64,000 nt of DNA. It comes from Photobacterium alginatilyticum (GTDB taxonomy: Bacteria; Pseudomonadota; Gammaproteobacteria; Enterobacterales; Vibrionaceae). The notes beneath the pieces were generated by a model. It was not told the origin of the DNA and ran no database searches. It saw only the letters and a list, made by a program, of their open reading frames with translations. Location: contig NZ_RSEJ01000004.1 of assembly GCF_009910675.1 (NCBI RefSeq), positions 1 through 64,000 on the forward strand, given 5' to 3'. This document shows positions 1 to 8,649 of the stretch, piece after piece. Position 1 is the first letter of the stretch. Each line of letters opens with the position of its first letter. The translations under genes were made by a program, and so were the position numbers.

Positions 1-180
1 TCTTTTACAGAATTTGCCTGAAAGTGACGGTGCCAACCGTTATGTTCTGCAATTATTCCAAACCACCAATAGACCATAAAAGCGAGCAGACCAATGAGTA
101 GTAAAATGTCGAAGCGTTTAGGGTCATGAGTGCGGCTTTGACGTAAGCAGTAGCCTTTGGGGCGAACGGCTAACAAAGGC
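1..180 (-). pseudogene. C-terminal remnant of an IS4-family-like transposase
   Basis: Reading the minus strand from about base 180 down to base 1 gives an open frame containing RPKGYCLRQSRTHDPKRFD, then a hydrophobic stretch, then HNGWHRHFQANSVK. This order, with a final WxRHFQAN-type segment, resembles the C-terminal end of IS4-family DDE transposases. The frame stays open upstream to about base 355, but that part does not look like the catalytic core and contains no convincing start, so the 5' end appears lost or replaced. The rest lies beyond the window edge. It borders a toxin-antitoxin pair, which fits an accessory patch. Family assignment is from motif memory only. Confidence 0.55.
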
Positions 181-312
181 ATCAAGTGTGACCCGTTACA
201 CTCGGCGGTTTTGGTATGAAGTTTAGTGTGCTTTGCAGGTTTGGCGTGGAGCAACTTATCACAGGCGATATTCGCAATGAAGATCATCATATCCGCCAAA
301 TATCCGTACAAG

Positions 313-369
313 TTGCTAGTACTACTAGAACGATCTATACTTTTATCATGTACGGAATAGTTCTGTACA
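313..369 (+). promoter_or_regulatory. Promoter and probable operator of the toxin-antitoxin operon
   Basis: TTGCTA (313-318) and TATACT (336-341) are separated by 17 bases, a good sigma-70 promoter. Just downstream lies an inverted repeat TGTAC (349-353) and GTACA (365-369). A further GTACA occurs at 306-310, upstream of the -35 box. Toxin-antitoxin operons of this class are normally repressed by the antitoxin through its ribbon-helix-helix domain, so the GTAC repeats are the likely operator. A strong GGAGG (373-377) precedes the antitoxin ATG. Confidence 0.6.
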
Positions 370-385
370 AATGGAGGGTTAAGTA

Positions 386-655
386 ATGGCAACTGCACGG
401 CTCGATTTACGTTTGGATGAAGATATTAAAGCTAAGGCTGAGAAGGCCTCAGCGTTACTTGGTTTAAAAAGCCTGACTGAGTACGTTGTTCGTCTGATGG
501 ACGAAGATTCAACACAAGTGATTGCTGAACATGAGAGTATCACTGTTGAGGATAATGTCTTTGACCGTTTTGTTGATGCTTGCGATAAGGCAAAAGCACC
601 TAACAAGGCACTTCTTGATGCAGTTTCGTTTACAAAAGAGCAAGGTATTAAGTGA
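386..655 (+). CDS. DUF1778-family antitoxin (TacA/AtaR-like)
   Basis: This 89-residue protein is the antitoxin partner of the downstream GNAT toxin. The N-terminal half (TARLDLRLDEDIKAKAEKA, then LTEYVVRLMDED) fits a ribbon-helix-helix DNA-binding fold of the DUF1778 family. The C-terminal half, with NVFDRFVDAC at its start, is the region that in this family wraps and inhibits the acetyltransferase. The ATG follows GGAGG at the proper distance. The stop codon overlaps the GTG start of the toxin gene, giving tight co-expression. The gene is probably autoregulated through the GTAC repeats upstream. It may stabilise the locus or act in phage defence; that is inference. Confidence 0.85.
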   Translation: MATARLDLRLDEDIKAKAEKASALLGLKSLTEYVVRLMDEDSTQVIAEHESITVEDNVFDRFVDACDKAKAPNKALLDAVSFTKEQGIK

Positions 656-1182
656 GTTGGTCAAAAGAGTTTATGGAACTCGATAGAAGTATCCATGACA
701 GAGCATCATTTGATTGTGGTGAAAAAGAGTTAAATATTTTCATTCAAACTCAGGCTGCAAAACATATGCAAGCAGGTATCAGCCGAACAATGGTGTTACC
801 TGCTACAGTGCCTTTAACCAATCAAAAATTCCCAATCTGTTCATTTTATAGCATCGCACCAAGTTCTATTTGTCGTGAGACTTTACCTAAGGCATTGGCG
901 AAAAAAATACCAAGGTATCCAATACCAGTTTTTCTATTGGCACAACTTGCAGTACATAGTGAGTTTCACGGACATGGTTTAGGTAAGGTCAGTTTGGTTA
1001 AAGCACTTCAATATTTATGGGAGATAAACTCTCATATGCGCGCTTATGCCATTGTTGTTGATTGCCTTACACCGACGGCAGAATCATTCTATGCTAAATA
1101 TGGTTTTGAGGTCTTGAGCGAGCATAATGGTCGAACTCGAATGTTCATTCCTATGAAAACAGTCGAACAACTTTTTGGTTAA
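652..1182 (+). CDS. GNAT acetyltransferase toxin (TacT/AtaT/KacT-like)
   Basis: This 176-residue GNAT protein starts with GTG and overlaps the antitoxin stop (GTGA). It has the order expected for tRNA-acetylating toxins: an early FDCGEKELNIFI segment, the acetyl-CoA loop LAVHSEFHGHGLGK near residues 100-115, and the C-terminal AESFYAKYGFE, whose tyrosine is catalytic in relatives. Characterised members transfer an acetyl group to the aminoacyl moiety of charged tRNA and stop translation. The length matches the family. No frameshift is visible, so the pair looks active. It sits next to a transposase remnant, consistent with gain by transfer. Confidence 0.87.
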   Translation: MSWSKEFMELDRSIHDRASFDCGEKELNIFIQTQAAKHMQAGISRTMVLPATVPLTNQKFPICSFYSIAPSSICRETLPKALAKKIPRYPIPVFLLAQLAVHSEFHGHGLGKVSLVKALQYLWEINSHMRAYAIVVDCLTPTAESFYAKYGFEVLSEHNGRTRMFIPMKTVEQLFG

Positions 1183-1266
1183 TTCGCACAGGTGAACTTG
1201 ATATCAAGTTTTGGGGTTAGTAGGTTTGGTGGATTAGTCGTAACACTCCTTATGGTTGGATTATGA

Positions 1267-1291
1267 ATATGGCAGCACTTAACTGCCATAT
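1267..1291. other. Intergenic hairpin between convergent genes
   Basis: ATATGGCAG (1267-1275) and CTGCCATAT (1283-1291) form a perfect nine-base-pair stem with a seven-base loop. It lies between the toxin gene and the convergent secreted-protein gene. Neither strand shows a clear T-run after the stem, so it may be a weak bidirectional terminator rather than a canonical one. Confidence 0.4.
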
Positions 1292-1307
1292 ATGGTAAAG
1301 ATATAGC

Positions 1308-2081
1308 TTAATCGTAACTTTCTGTAATATTTAAGCTAATATCATTCGGCTGATATCTGGATAGCTGCCACTCCTCAGTCAAAATGGTTTTACCACCCGC
1401 ATTACTACATGTAATTCCTCTAACAAAGTATGGAGAATGAATACTGGTGTAAAATCCCTTGCCTGACACTTCAAAGCTATCGCTAATAAACTGAGACTTG
1501 CCATCTTGTATGAAATTAAACTCGGGAAGTACGCCAGTAAGCATATTGCTCGTACAAACGCCATCAGAGCTGTGATTATCAATGTAAGCTTGTGCCTGAT
1601 AATTGAGGTTCAAGAAGAATCCTGGACGATACTTGTACGGGGGAATCCACTCTTCCCCTTGTAGATCTGGCTGAAGCTGAATAGAAGGGGAAGCTGGAAC
1701 TTTATGGAAAACGGTAAATGATTGCTCACCATCTTCGCAAGAAATCTTAAGCGCTTTTGCTAGCGTTTCATTGCTCTTTGGAAGCTCTCCGTGGACAACA
1801 AAGCCAAATGGCGTTGGTGTCAATCCAATAGTCGAAAAGGCTTCTTGAGTTGACTCTGAAATAAGCTCTGCCATTGTGCACTCAATTGTTGGCGACTGAG
1901 CATAAACAAGCGCTTCCATGTAATAATTTGAAGATGATCTCACTTCAATCTGTTTCACTGGACCGTTAGAATAACTCGTTATACGAGTTGCCGTACCATC
2001 TGTATCATAGACAGGTTCTGCAGCCTGTGCAGTACATGAAACGGTCAACGCCAATAAGCCAATCATTTTATGACTAATCAT
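1308..2081 (-). CDS. Secreted protein of unknown function
   Basis: The 257-residue product begins with a typical signal peptide (MISHKMIGLLALTVSC, then AQAA) and should be exported to the periplasm or beyond. I do not recognise a family. The mature protein contains several cysteines (IECTM, ISCED, GVCTSN, ITCSN) that could form disulfides. It is rich in Ser, Thr and aromatic residues, with no membrane segment after the signal peptide. It is transcribed alone, divergent from the metallo-hydrolase gene and convergent to the toxin gene. A membrane-retained lipoprotein is less likely because no cysteine directly follows the signal cleavage region. Confidence 0.7.
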   Translation of the reverse strand: MISHKMIGLLALTVSCTAQAAEPVYDTDGTATRITSYSNGPVKQIEVRSSSNYYMEALVYAQSPTIECTMAELISESTQEAFSTIGLTPTPFGFVVHGELPKSNETLAKALKISCEDGEQSFTVFHKVPASPSIQLQPDLQGEEWIPPYKYRPGFFLNLNYQAQAYIDNHSSDGVCTSNMLTGVLPEFNFIQDGKSQFISDSFEVSGKGFYTSIHSPYFVRGITCSNAGGKTILTEEWQLSRYQPNDISLNITESYD

Positions 2082-2226
2082 GAATACTCCATTTTTGATT
2101 AAGTAATATTAAATCTTCAGAAAAATGAATATTATAGGCTGAGGGATAATTAGTGTTTCCAACAATGTTGATTTGCGAGGCAGTATACAAAAAATGGTAG
2201 CTCGAAATAAAAAATAAAGTGTTTAT

Positions 2227-2262
2227 GACTGAATCCTTTAACTATTGGTCATTCATTCAGTC
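2227..2262. promoter_or_regulatory. Inverted repeat, possible TetR-type operator
   Basis: GACTGAAT (2227-2234) is repeated in inverse as ATTCAGTC (2255-2262), with a 20-base spacer; ATTC is also tandemly repeated at 2251-2258. Bases of this kind (GAAT/ATTC half sites) are common in TetR-family operators. It lies in the divergent intergenic region, 40 bases before the metallo-hydrolase start. The regulator is not in this window, so its role is inference. Confidence 0.35.
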
Positions 2263-2301
2263 GTTTAAAATGAGTGCAATTTTCTATCTCAATAGGTAAT
2301 T

Positions 2302-3147
2302 ATGAAACTTACAGCTTTAGTTGATAACTCACGGTTAAACAGCAGACCCGATCTCGCAGTCGAGAGAGGGTTGTCTCTTCATATAGAAACAATGGGGCAG
2401 CAGATTTTATTTGACGCTGGTAGTGGTAAAGCGTTTTGTGATAATGCTGCATTACTGGGTGTTGAAATTAGAGACATAAATGCTGCGGTTATTTCACATC
2501 GTCATCATGATCACTGCAATGGTGTTACTCATTTTTTGGATTGCAATACTAAAGCTCAGGTGTACTTTCGAGAGTGTGAAGAAACGGATTATTCTTTCAA
2601 GGCATTTGGCTTTAAGAGTAATGTCGGTATTGATATGGAAATATTTGAGAAAGCACCAGAACGATTTTTTTTCGTTAACGAGATGACAGAAATATTGCCT
2701 AACATTTATGTTGTTACGAATATAAGCTCCAAGTATCAACAGCCAAAAGGTAATAAATACCTATTTTCTAATTCAGGTAAGGGTTGCAAGCCAGATACTT
2801 TTGACCATGAACTACTCCTGATCATCAAAGAAAACGATGGTCTTGTCGTTTTTACAGGTTGTGCACATAGTGGAGTTATCAATATGGTTCACACTGCTGT
2901 TGAGCTTTTTCCGAGCGCAAGGATTAAGGCTGTCGTGGGTGGTTTTCATCTTGTAGGCTTACCGATATTTGATAGTGTCGGAGGAAGTAAAGAGGAGATC
3001 AAGGCTATCGGGCAGACTTTGGAGAGTTATCCAATAGATAAGCTCTACACGGGCCATTGCACTGGAATGAAAGCGTTTGGGATACTGAAAAAGGTTTTGG
3101 GTGATCGACTTGAGCATCTTCCGACAGGGCGTAGTGTAATCATTTAG
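2302..3147 (+). CDS. Metallo-beta-lactamase-fold hydrolase
   Basis: The 281-residue protein carries the metal-binding motif SHRHHDHCNG at residues 65-74, together with a later TGCAHSG and GGFHLVG, which supply the remaining metal ligands. The N-terminal LVDNS and FDAGSGK segments fit the subgroup usually annotated as 7,8-dihydropterin-6-methyl-4-(ribofuranosyl)aminobenzene-5'-phosphate synthase-like hydrolases, which are mostly of unknown substrate. It is cytoplasmic, with no signal peptide. It is a single gene with a possible TetR-type operator upstream, so induction by a small molecule is plausible. Family assignment is firm; substrate is unknown. Confidence 0.8.
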   Translation: MKLTALVDNSRLNSRPDLAVERGLSLHIETMGQQILFDAGSGKAFCDNAALLGVEIRDINAAVISHRHHDHCNGVTHFLDCNTKAQVYFRECEETDYSFKAFGFKSNVGIDMEIFEKAPERFFFVNEMTEILPNIYVVTNISSKYQQPKGNKYLFSNSGKGCKPDTFDHELLLIIKENDGLVVFTGCAHSGVINMVHTAVELFPSARIKAVVGGFHLVGLPIFDSVGGSKEEIKAIGQTLESYPIDKLYTGHCTGMKAFGILKKVLGDRLEHLPTGRSVII

Positions 3148-3853
3148 CATTGAAGTGTTTATATGTGATTAAGCTATGCATATTACCAAGGTATTCCTGT
3201 ACTATCATAACTAAAGACTTCATGGAATCAGCCGATAACAAAAAAGTTAAAATGACTCAGGAATAAAATAACAGGATAATATAGCTAAAGGCTTACCATA
3301 AAAGTTATGGTTTACCCTGGACTGATAACTGTGTTGAGTAGGTTATTGAATAATTTAAGTCCAATATATCAAGTAATGCATTTGCAGATAATGTTGAAAG
3401 TAAATCAACATCTATTATTGGATTGTTGCAAAAGAAAAAATTATGACAGAAGAGCAAGCTTTCTCAATGGGGTGAACTATAGAAGATAGGCGTAATACAG
3501 GCCATAAGCCATATTTACACGTGGGAATAATTTAGATATTAATTATGTCTTGCGGCAATTTTGATTATTTGCCTTATATGTAATTTAAATGTGGGACTAA
3601 TATATCCCACTAACACTTGTTACCATTAAGTTAATTTCTGCTGGAAGGCTGTTAATATTCCTGAGCCAGTTTTGGAGATAAAGATCATATAACTAAATGC
3701 ATCAAAAATATGTTGCATTCCTGTTTGCAAATGAAAGTTGATATATTAACTTTTCTTAGTAAATCACTTAATGAAACTCATTAATTATGTATAAATATGC
3801 GGAATTAAATTTATAAATTATTTAGCAATTAATCAATTTATGAGGAATCGCGC
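3148..3853. other. Gene-free AT-rich intergenic region
   Basis: About 700 bases without a credible gene. Short open frames (for example 3307-3489 on the plus strand) lack a ribosome binding site and a recognisable sequence. One small hairpin is visible: GTGGGA (3591-3596) pairs with TCCCAC (3605-3610). The stretch could be decayed coding DNA or a long leader of the alcohol dehydrogenase gene, but I see nothing to prove either. Confidence 0.5.
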
Positions 3854-4873
3854 ATGTGTAATGAAAAGTTTAATGCCTATGCTGTCATGGAAGCGGGAGG
3901 TAAGCTTGTACCCTGGTCATATAGCCCCGAAGCGATGGGTGATTGGGATATTGATGTAAAAATCACCCATAATGGTGTGTGCCACACCGATTTGCACATG
4001 AGGGATGATGACTGGGATATTAGTCAGTTTCCATTAGTGGCTGGTCACGAGGTAGTCGGTGAAATCGTAGAAACAGGAAAGCTGGTTAAAAACCTTAATA
4101 TCGGTGACCGTGTCGGGTTAGGCTGGATTCGAGACTCGTGCCGTTCTTGCGACCATTGTCTCAGTGGTCAGGAGAACATCTGCCGTGAAGGGTACACGGG
4201 CCTAATCGTTGGGCACCATGGTGGATTTGCTGACAAGGTGCGTGTTCCTGCTGACTTCGCTTATCGAATTCCAGACGGGCTTAGCTCTGCAGCTGCAGCA
4301 CCGCTACTATGTGCCGGTATCACTGTATACACCCCACTCAGAACTCATATCGATAAACTCGGTATGAAAGTGGGTGTTATGGGGATCGGTGGTCTTGGTC
4401 ATCTAGCGCTGCAATATGCCAATGCAATGGGCGCTGAAGTGACGGCATTTTCAACCACCAAGTCAAAAGAAGAAGAAGCCCGCAGTTTTGGCGCTCATAA
4501 CTTCCTTCAGTGGGGCAACGAAGATGAAATGGCTGAGGCTAAAGGAACTTTCGATCTCATTGTGTGTACTATTTCTGCTGATGCTGACTGGAACATGGCG
4601 TTCGATCTTCTTGCGAATAATGGCAAGCTCTGCTTTGTCGGCTTACCAGTTTCAGAAATGAAAGTGCCATTGTTACCGTTGATTTTCGGTCAAAAATCAG
4701 TTGTTGGCAGTATCGTTGGTGGTCGTCACTTCATGCAGGAGATGCTTAATTTCTCTGCGGTACATGGAATTGAGCCACAGATTGAGGTAATGCCAATCAA
4801 CAAGATAAACGAGGCGATGGATAAGGTAGCTGCCAACAAGGCTCGTTATCGTATTGTTCTTGAAACGGCCTGA
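3854..4873 (+). CDS. Zinc-dependent alcohol dehydrogenase
   Basis: A 339-residue medium-chain dehydrogenase. Catalytic zinc ligands are Cys43 (GVCHTD), His65-Glu66 (AGHEVVG) and Cys153. The structural zinc is held by Cys96, Cys99, Cys102 and Cys110. A Rossmann motif GIGGLGHLAL spans residues 177-186, giving NAD(P) binding. The layout resembles the cinnamyl-alcohol dehydrogenase/YahK subgroup, which reduce a range of aldehydes with NADPH. It is monocistronic, with a long AT-rich upstream region and a stem-loop after the stop. A GAGGAAT ribosome binding site precedes the ATG. Confidence 0.88.
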   Translation: MCNEKFNAYAVMEAGGKLVPWSYSPEAMGDWDIDVKITHNGVCHTDLHMRDDDWDISQFPLVAGHEVVGEIVETGKLVKNLNIGDRVGLGWIRDSCRSCDHCLSGQENICREGYTGLIVGHHGGFADKVRVPADFAYRIPDGLSSAAAAPLLCAGITVYTPLRTHIDKLGMKVGVMGIGGLGHLALQYANAMGAEVTAFSTTKSKEEEARSFGAHNFLQWGNEDEMAEAKGTFDLIVCTISADADWNMAFDLLANNGKLCFVGLPVSEMKVPLLPLIFGQKSVVGSIVGGRHFMQEMLNFSAVHGIEPQIEVMPINKINEAMDKVAANKARYRIVLETA

Positions 4874-4880
4874 TAATCAA

Positions 4881-4908
4881 GAGCTGCCCTTTCTATGAAG
4901 GGCAGCTC
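4881..4908. terminator. Stem-loop between convergent genes
   Basis: GAGCTGCCCTT (4881-4891) pairs perfectly with AAGGGCAGCTC (4898-4908) around a six-base loop. It follows the alcohol dehydrogenase stop by a few bases and lies downstream of the convergent cupin gene. T-runs are weak on both sides, so termination efficiency is uncertain. Confidence 0.6.
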
Positions 4909-4948
4909 AAAATGAGCTACTAAATGAATTTACGCCAACAAATGTTGT

Positions 4949-5440
4949 TTAATTCTCAGGACGGCTCAAACGCTTAATAATCTCTTCGTGTTGAGGGTAC
5001 ATATCCAGCAGTGTTTCTTGGCTAAAGAGCTCGAAATCTTCGAACGTAAAGCCTGGCGATACCATACACCCGACGAGTGAGAATCCTGGTTTATTCATTG
5101 CCGACCCAAAAATGCATCCCTTGGGCACAAGGAACTGCGGTCGTTCGCCTGCCGCGATATCAAGGCCTAGCTGTGCCGTCGTCAACTCACCTTGTTCTGA
5201 AATCATATAGATAGTCAGCGACTCACCCGCGTGGAAGTACCACATCTCGTCTGCCGTCAAACGGTGGAAGTGGGAAACTTCACCTGTGCGAAGAAGAAAA
5301 TAGATGCTGGTCCACAGAGAGCGGGTCTGATCGAAATTACTCTGCGAGTTATACGAGGAACGATAGTAACCACCTTCGACATGTCGTTCCAATTCCAGGT
5401 GTTGAATGAATTCATCAGCAGTGTTCAAAATAATACCCAA
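4949..5440 (-). CDS. Cupin-fold protein, DUF985 (Cupin_5) family
   Basis: The 163-residue protein begins with ELERHVEGGYYRSSY and continues with TSIYFLLRTGEVSHFHRL, DEMWYFHAGE and VPKGCIFGSA, the conserved blocks of the DUF985/Cupin_5 family. The histidines and the glutamate of SHFHR and DEMWYFH line the putative metal or ligand pocket of a double-stranded beta-helix. Biochemical function is not established for most members; some relatives are annotated as sugar or uronate-related. It is a single gene, convergent with the alcohol dehydrogenase. No signal peptide. Confidence 0.8.
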   Translation of the reverse strand: MGIILNTADEFIQHLELERHVEGGYYRSSYNSQSNFDQTRSLWTSIYFLLRTGEVSHFHRLTADEMWYFHAGESLTIYMISEQGELTTAQLGLDIAAGERPQFLVPKGCIFGSAMNKPGFSLVGCMVSPGFTFEDFELFSQETLLDMYPQHEEIIKRLSRPEN

Positions 5441-5674
5441 AAATAAATGTATGGCTGTAAAGAGATAAAAGCACTGAGAATTAAGTACTTATTTCCTCTT
5501 AGTGTAAGGCGTACGAATGTAGCAGAGCCATCGCAATGTGGCAATTCGTAAAAGCTTGTTATAAAGCATTATTTTGCTCATCACTTCCTCTTCTTTTAGG
5601 TAATTAAATCGATTGTCCATTAGTTTCAACGGCGTACACTTTTAATATGACTTGAAATTGATAGGGGCGGTGCT

Positions 5675-6625
5675 ATGGGAAGAGTATTGCACACTTTATT
5701 ATTGATGTTTGCCGTGACGGCGTGTACAGAGCAGGGGCCGACAGAGGCGTTGGGTACCCTTGAGCGTGACAGGGTCACCCTAACTGCCACTTCAAGCGAA
5801 ATCATTCGCCTCCAGCCTGTTAAAGAAGGTGAGTTCGTTAAGATAGGTGACGTGTTAGTTCAGTTAGACAACAAGCAGCAGCTTGCAGTTATTGCTCGCG
5901 TTAAGGCTGAAGAAGCTCAAGCCGCTGCATATTTGCTGAAGTTGACCAATGGTGAGCGCCCCGAAGATATCGCAGCAGCACAGGCCAGTGTTGAGCGAGC
6001 AAAAGCAACATTGACCGAGGCCGAGAGTTCCTATCGCCGTATAACCAAACTTGTTGCCCAAAAGTTAGCCAGTTACTCAGAGCGTGATAGGGCGAGGGCG
6101 GAGCGTGATGCTGCCCAGGCTGATTACCATTCCGCGGCTGAGAACCTTGCCAAATTAACCAGCGGGGAACGTCCGGAAAATATCACTCAGGCCCAAGCAT
6201 CCCTTGAAGCCGCCAGTGCGGAGGTTGCACTGCAGCAGCAAATTCTCGATGATCTGACGATTATCGCCACCCGGGATGGGGTGTTAGATAGCCTGCCGTA
6301 TAATGTCGGTGAGCGAGTATCAACAAGCAGTATTGTCGCTGCCGTTCAGGCCGATACTGTTCCCTACGCACGGGTGTACGTACCAGAGCCATACAGGGTG
6401 AAACTGAAGGCGGGTGATAAGCTGACAGTGCATGTTGATGGTATGGCGAACAGTTATACCGGCACTTTACGCTGGATTGCCACAGAGCCGGCCTTTACCC
6501 CATATTACGCACTGAATGAACAAGACCGTGCCCGTTTGGTTTATCTGGCTGAGGTCGATATGCCTGACGAAGCCAAAGATCTCCCCGCAGGTGTACCCGC
6601 TCAGGTGGAGATGCCTCATGAGTGA
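5675..6625 (+). CDS. HlyD-family periplasmic adaptor lipoprotein of an ABC exporter
   Basis: A 316-residue membrane-fusion protein. The N-terminus ends in a lipobox (FAVTACTE), so it should be anchored to a membrane by an acylated cysteine at about residue 17. It has a split biotinyl-lipoyl-like domain around a coiled-coil hairpin with two repeats of LTxGERPE(D/N)I, and a beta-barrel segment toward the end. The arrangement matches the YbhG type. It is the first gene of a three-gene operon; its stop lies eight bases inside the ATPase gene. It should link the inner-membrane ABC transporter to an outer-membrane channel encoded elsewhere. Confidence 0.85.
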   Translation: MGRVLHTLLLMFAVTACTEQGPTEALGTLERDRVTLTATSSEIIRLQPVKEGEFVKIGDVLVQLDNKQQLAVIARVKAEEAQAAAYLLKLTNGERPEDIAAAQASVERAKATLTEAESSYRRITKLVAQKLASYSERDRARAERDAAQADYHSAAENLAKLTSGERPENITQAQASLEAASAEVALQQQILDDLTIIATRDGVLDSLPYNVGERVSTSSIVAAVQADTVPYARVYVPEPYRVKLKAGDKLTVHVDGMANSYTGTLRWIATEPAFTPYYALNEQDRARLVYLAEVDMPDEAKDLPAGVPAQVEMPHE

Positions 6626-7544
6626 GAATGCAATAGTCGCAAAGCAGCTCACTCGGAAGTTCGGCGATTTTACCGCTGTAGATGGGCTTGATCTTGTGGT
6701 ACCGACGGGCAGCATTTATGGCTTTCTCGGTCCGAATGGCTGTGGGAAGTCGACAACCATACGTATGCTTACAGGCCTGCTAAGTCCAACAACTGGGGAG
6801 GTTGAAGTCCTTGGCTTGGAAGTGCCCCGGGAAGCAGAAAAGTTACGCCTTCGTATTGGTTATATGACCCAGAAGTTCTCGCTGTATGAAGATCTGACCG
6901 TTAAAGAAAATCTTCAGTTTATTGGTCAGATTTTCGGTATGTCGACAAAACCGCTTGCCAAGCGTATTGATGAACAACTTTCTACCTATGGCCTTGATAG
7001 GTTAGTCAGGCAGCGGGCTGGGAGTATGAGTGGTGGCCAAAAGCAGCGTCTGGGGCTTGCTGCAGCCACGATGCACCAACCCAGCCTACTATTTTTGGAT
7101 GAACCGACTTCGGCTGTTGATCCAGAAAATCGCCGTGATTTTTGGGAGCAATTGTTTGATTTGAGTGATCAGGGAACGACGATTCTTGTCACCAGCCATT
7201 ACATGGATGAGGCAGAGCGCTGTCATGGTCTGGCAATTATGGAATCGGGCGTGGTTCGAGCGAATGGCTCACCGGAAGATCTGATGAGGAACATGGGTGT
7301 AACGGTTGTCGAGGTACAGGCCAATAATCTCCGCCAGCTCAAAACAGAGCTATTAAAGCGAGACGAAATACGCTCTGCGGCGCAATTGGGGATCCGGTTA
7401 CGGGTGCTTGTCGAGCAGGATATTACTGAGCCGACAAAATGGCTGAGACTGCAGTATCCTGAGCTGGGTAACGCAGAGTTGACGATAGCACGGCCAAGCC
7501 TGGAAGATGTGTTCGTGACAAGTACGGGGGAGGGAAGGCAATGA
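6618..7544 (+). CDS. ABC exporter ATP-binding protein (YbhF/CcmA type)
   Basis: I take the ATG at 6618, giving 308 residues beginning MSENAIVAKQL; an upstream in-frame start would lie inside the adaptor gene. Walker A is GPNGCGKST, the signature is MSGGQKQR, and Walker B is LLFLDEPTSAVDP. The C-terminal 70 residues form the extra domain seen in drug or sodium exporters of the ABC-2 class. In Enterobacteriaceae YbhF has two nucleotide-binding domains; this one has a single domain and so must dimerise. It overlaps both neighbours (adaptor by 8 bases, permease by 4), indicating translational coupling. Confidence 0.88.
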   Translation: MSENAIVAKQLTRKFGDFTAVDGLDLVVPTGSIYGFLGPNGCGKSTTIRMLTGLLSPTTGEVEVLGLEVPREAEKLRLRIGYMTQKFSLYEDLTVKENLQFIGQIFGMSTKPLAKRIDEQLSTYGLDRLVRQRAGSMSGGQKQRLGLAAATMHQPSLLFLDEPTSAVDPENRRDFWEQLFDLSDQGTTILVTSHYMDEAERCHGLAIMESGVVRANGSPEDLMRNMGVTVVEVQANNLRQLKTELLKRDEIRSAAQLGIRLRVLVEQDITEPTKWLRLQYPELGNAELTIARPSLEDVFVTSTGEGRQ

Positions 7545-8635
7545 ATAGCCTGTTTCGTATGAGTGCGATAATGGTAAAAGAGTTTCGCCAGCTGTCACGA
7601 GATCGCATTACGTTTGGTATGGTCGTTATGATCCCGCTAATACAGTTGCTGTTGTTTGGCTATGCAATTAATACCGATGTTCGAAATATTCCTGTTGCGG
7701 TTGTTGATCAAAGTCATTCTGCTGTGGGGAGGGTAATAACCGAAGCCGTGAAAGCTACGCAAGTGGTCGTGGTTACACAGTCTTACCCAACAGCAGCAGA
7801 AGCTGAAAAGGCGATTACTGAAGGTACGGTTAGAGCTGCGTTGGTTCTTCCTTCTGATCTGTCACAGCGAATCGTACAGCAGCGCACCGTTGGGCAGTGG
7901 CTGGTGGATGGCTCAGATACGATGATCAGCTCGGCATTGCTGCAATTGCAGACCATGCCATTACAGGACTTGCTGACCTACCAACCGCCTGCTGAGCCGA
8001 CTTTTGATGTTGCCTTGTATTTCAATCCTTCCAGGCGTTCAGCCGTGAATATCGTTCCGGGTCTGCTTGGCGTTATTCTGACGATGACAATGATTCTGTT
8101 TACCTCGGCAGCAATAGTGCGAGAGCGGGAGCGGGGTAATCTGGAGCTATTGATCACTACGCCGGTGCATTCTATTGAGCTGATGATAGCGAAGATTATC
8201 CCTTATATTTTTGTCGGGCTCATTCAGGTCGGGATCATCCTTGGCCTGGGGCATTTCATATTTGATGTCCCGATAAATGGTGAGTTATCGCAACTGTTGC
8301 TTGGGACCTTATTGTTTATCTCGGCTAGTTTGACTTTGGGGTTAGTGATATCGACTATCGCCCAGACTCAGCTTCAGGCGATGCAGATGACGGTGTTTAT
8401 CTTGTTGCCTTCAATCCTGTTATCGGGCTTTATTTTTCCGTATGAGGCAATGCCTGTCATTGCTCAGTGGATATCCGAGGTATTACCAGCAACACACTTT
8501 ATGCGCTTGATTCGAGGTATTGTATTACGCGGGGCAGATTTGATTGATTTATGGCGCGATGCAGTTTGGTTGGTCGGCTTCACCGTTATCGGTTTAGTTG
8601 TTGCTTCAATGCGCTTTAAGAAGAGCCTAGACTGA
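7541..8635 (+). CDS. ABC-2 family exporter permease (YbhS/YbhR-like)
   Basis: The 364-residue membrane protein has one N-terminal membrane segment, a large periplasmic loop (about residues 45-165), then five segments with RERERGNLELLITTPV at the start of the conserved ABC2_membrane domain. It overlaps the ATPase gene by ATGA. In YbhFSR two permease genes occur; here only one is present, so a homodimer is expected. Substrates of relatives include cationic drugs and sodium or lithium ions; the actual substrate here is unknown. Confidence 0.87.
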   Translation: MNSLFRMSAIMVKEFRQLSRDRITFGMVVMIPLIQLLLFGYAINTDVRNIPVAVVDQSHSAVGRVITEAVKATQVVVVTQSYPTAAEAEKAITEGTVRAALVLPSDLSQRIVQQRTVGQWLVDGSDTMISSALLQLQTMPLQDLLTYQPPAEPTFDVALYFNPSRRSAVNIVPGLLGVILTMTMILFTSAAIVRERERGNLELLITTPVHSIELMIAKIIPYIFVGLIQVGIILGLGHFIFDVPINGELSQLLLGTLLFISASLTLGLVISTIAQTQLQAMQMTVFILLPSILLSGFIFPYEAMPVIAQWISEVLPATHFMRLIRGIVLRGADLIDLWRDAVWLVGFTVIGLVVASMRFKKSLD

Positions 8636-8649
8636 GTATTTGCCGACGA

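Noticed and set aside
1183-1307. Integron attC site around the toxin-antitoxin genes
   Set aside because: No paired GTTRRRY/RYYYAAC core sites with an imperfect palindrome were found.
3307-3489. 60-residue plus-strand open frame in the AT-rich gap
   Set aside because: No ribosome binding site, no recognisable sequence and AT-driven composition; left as non-coding.
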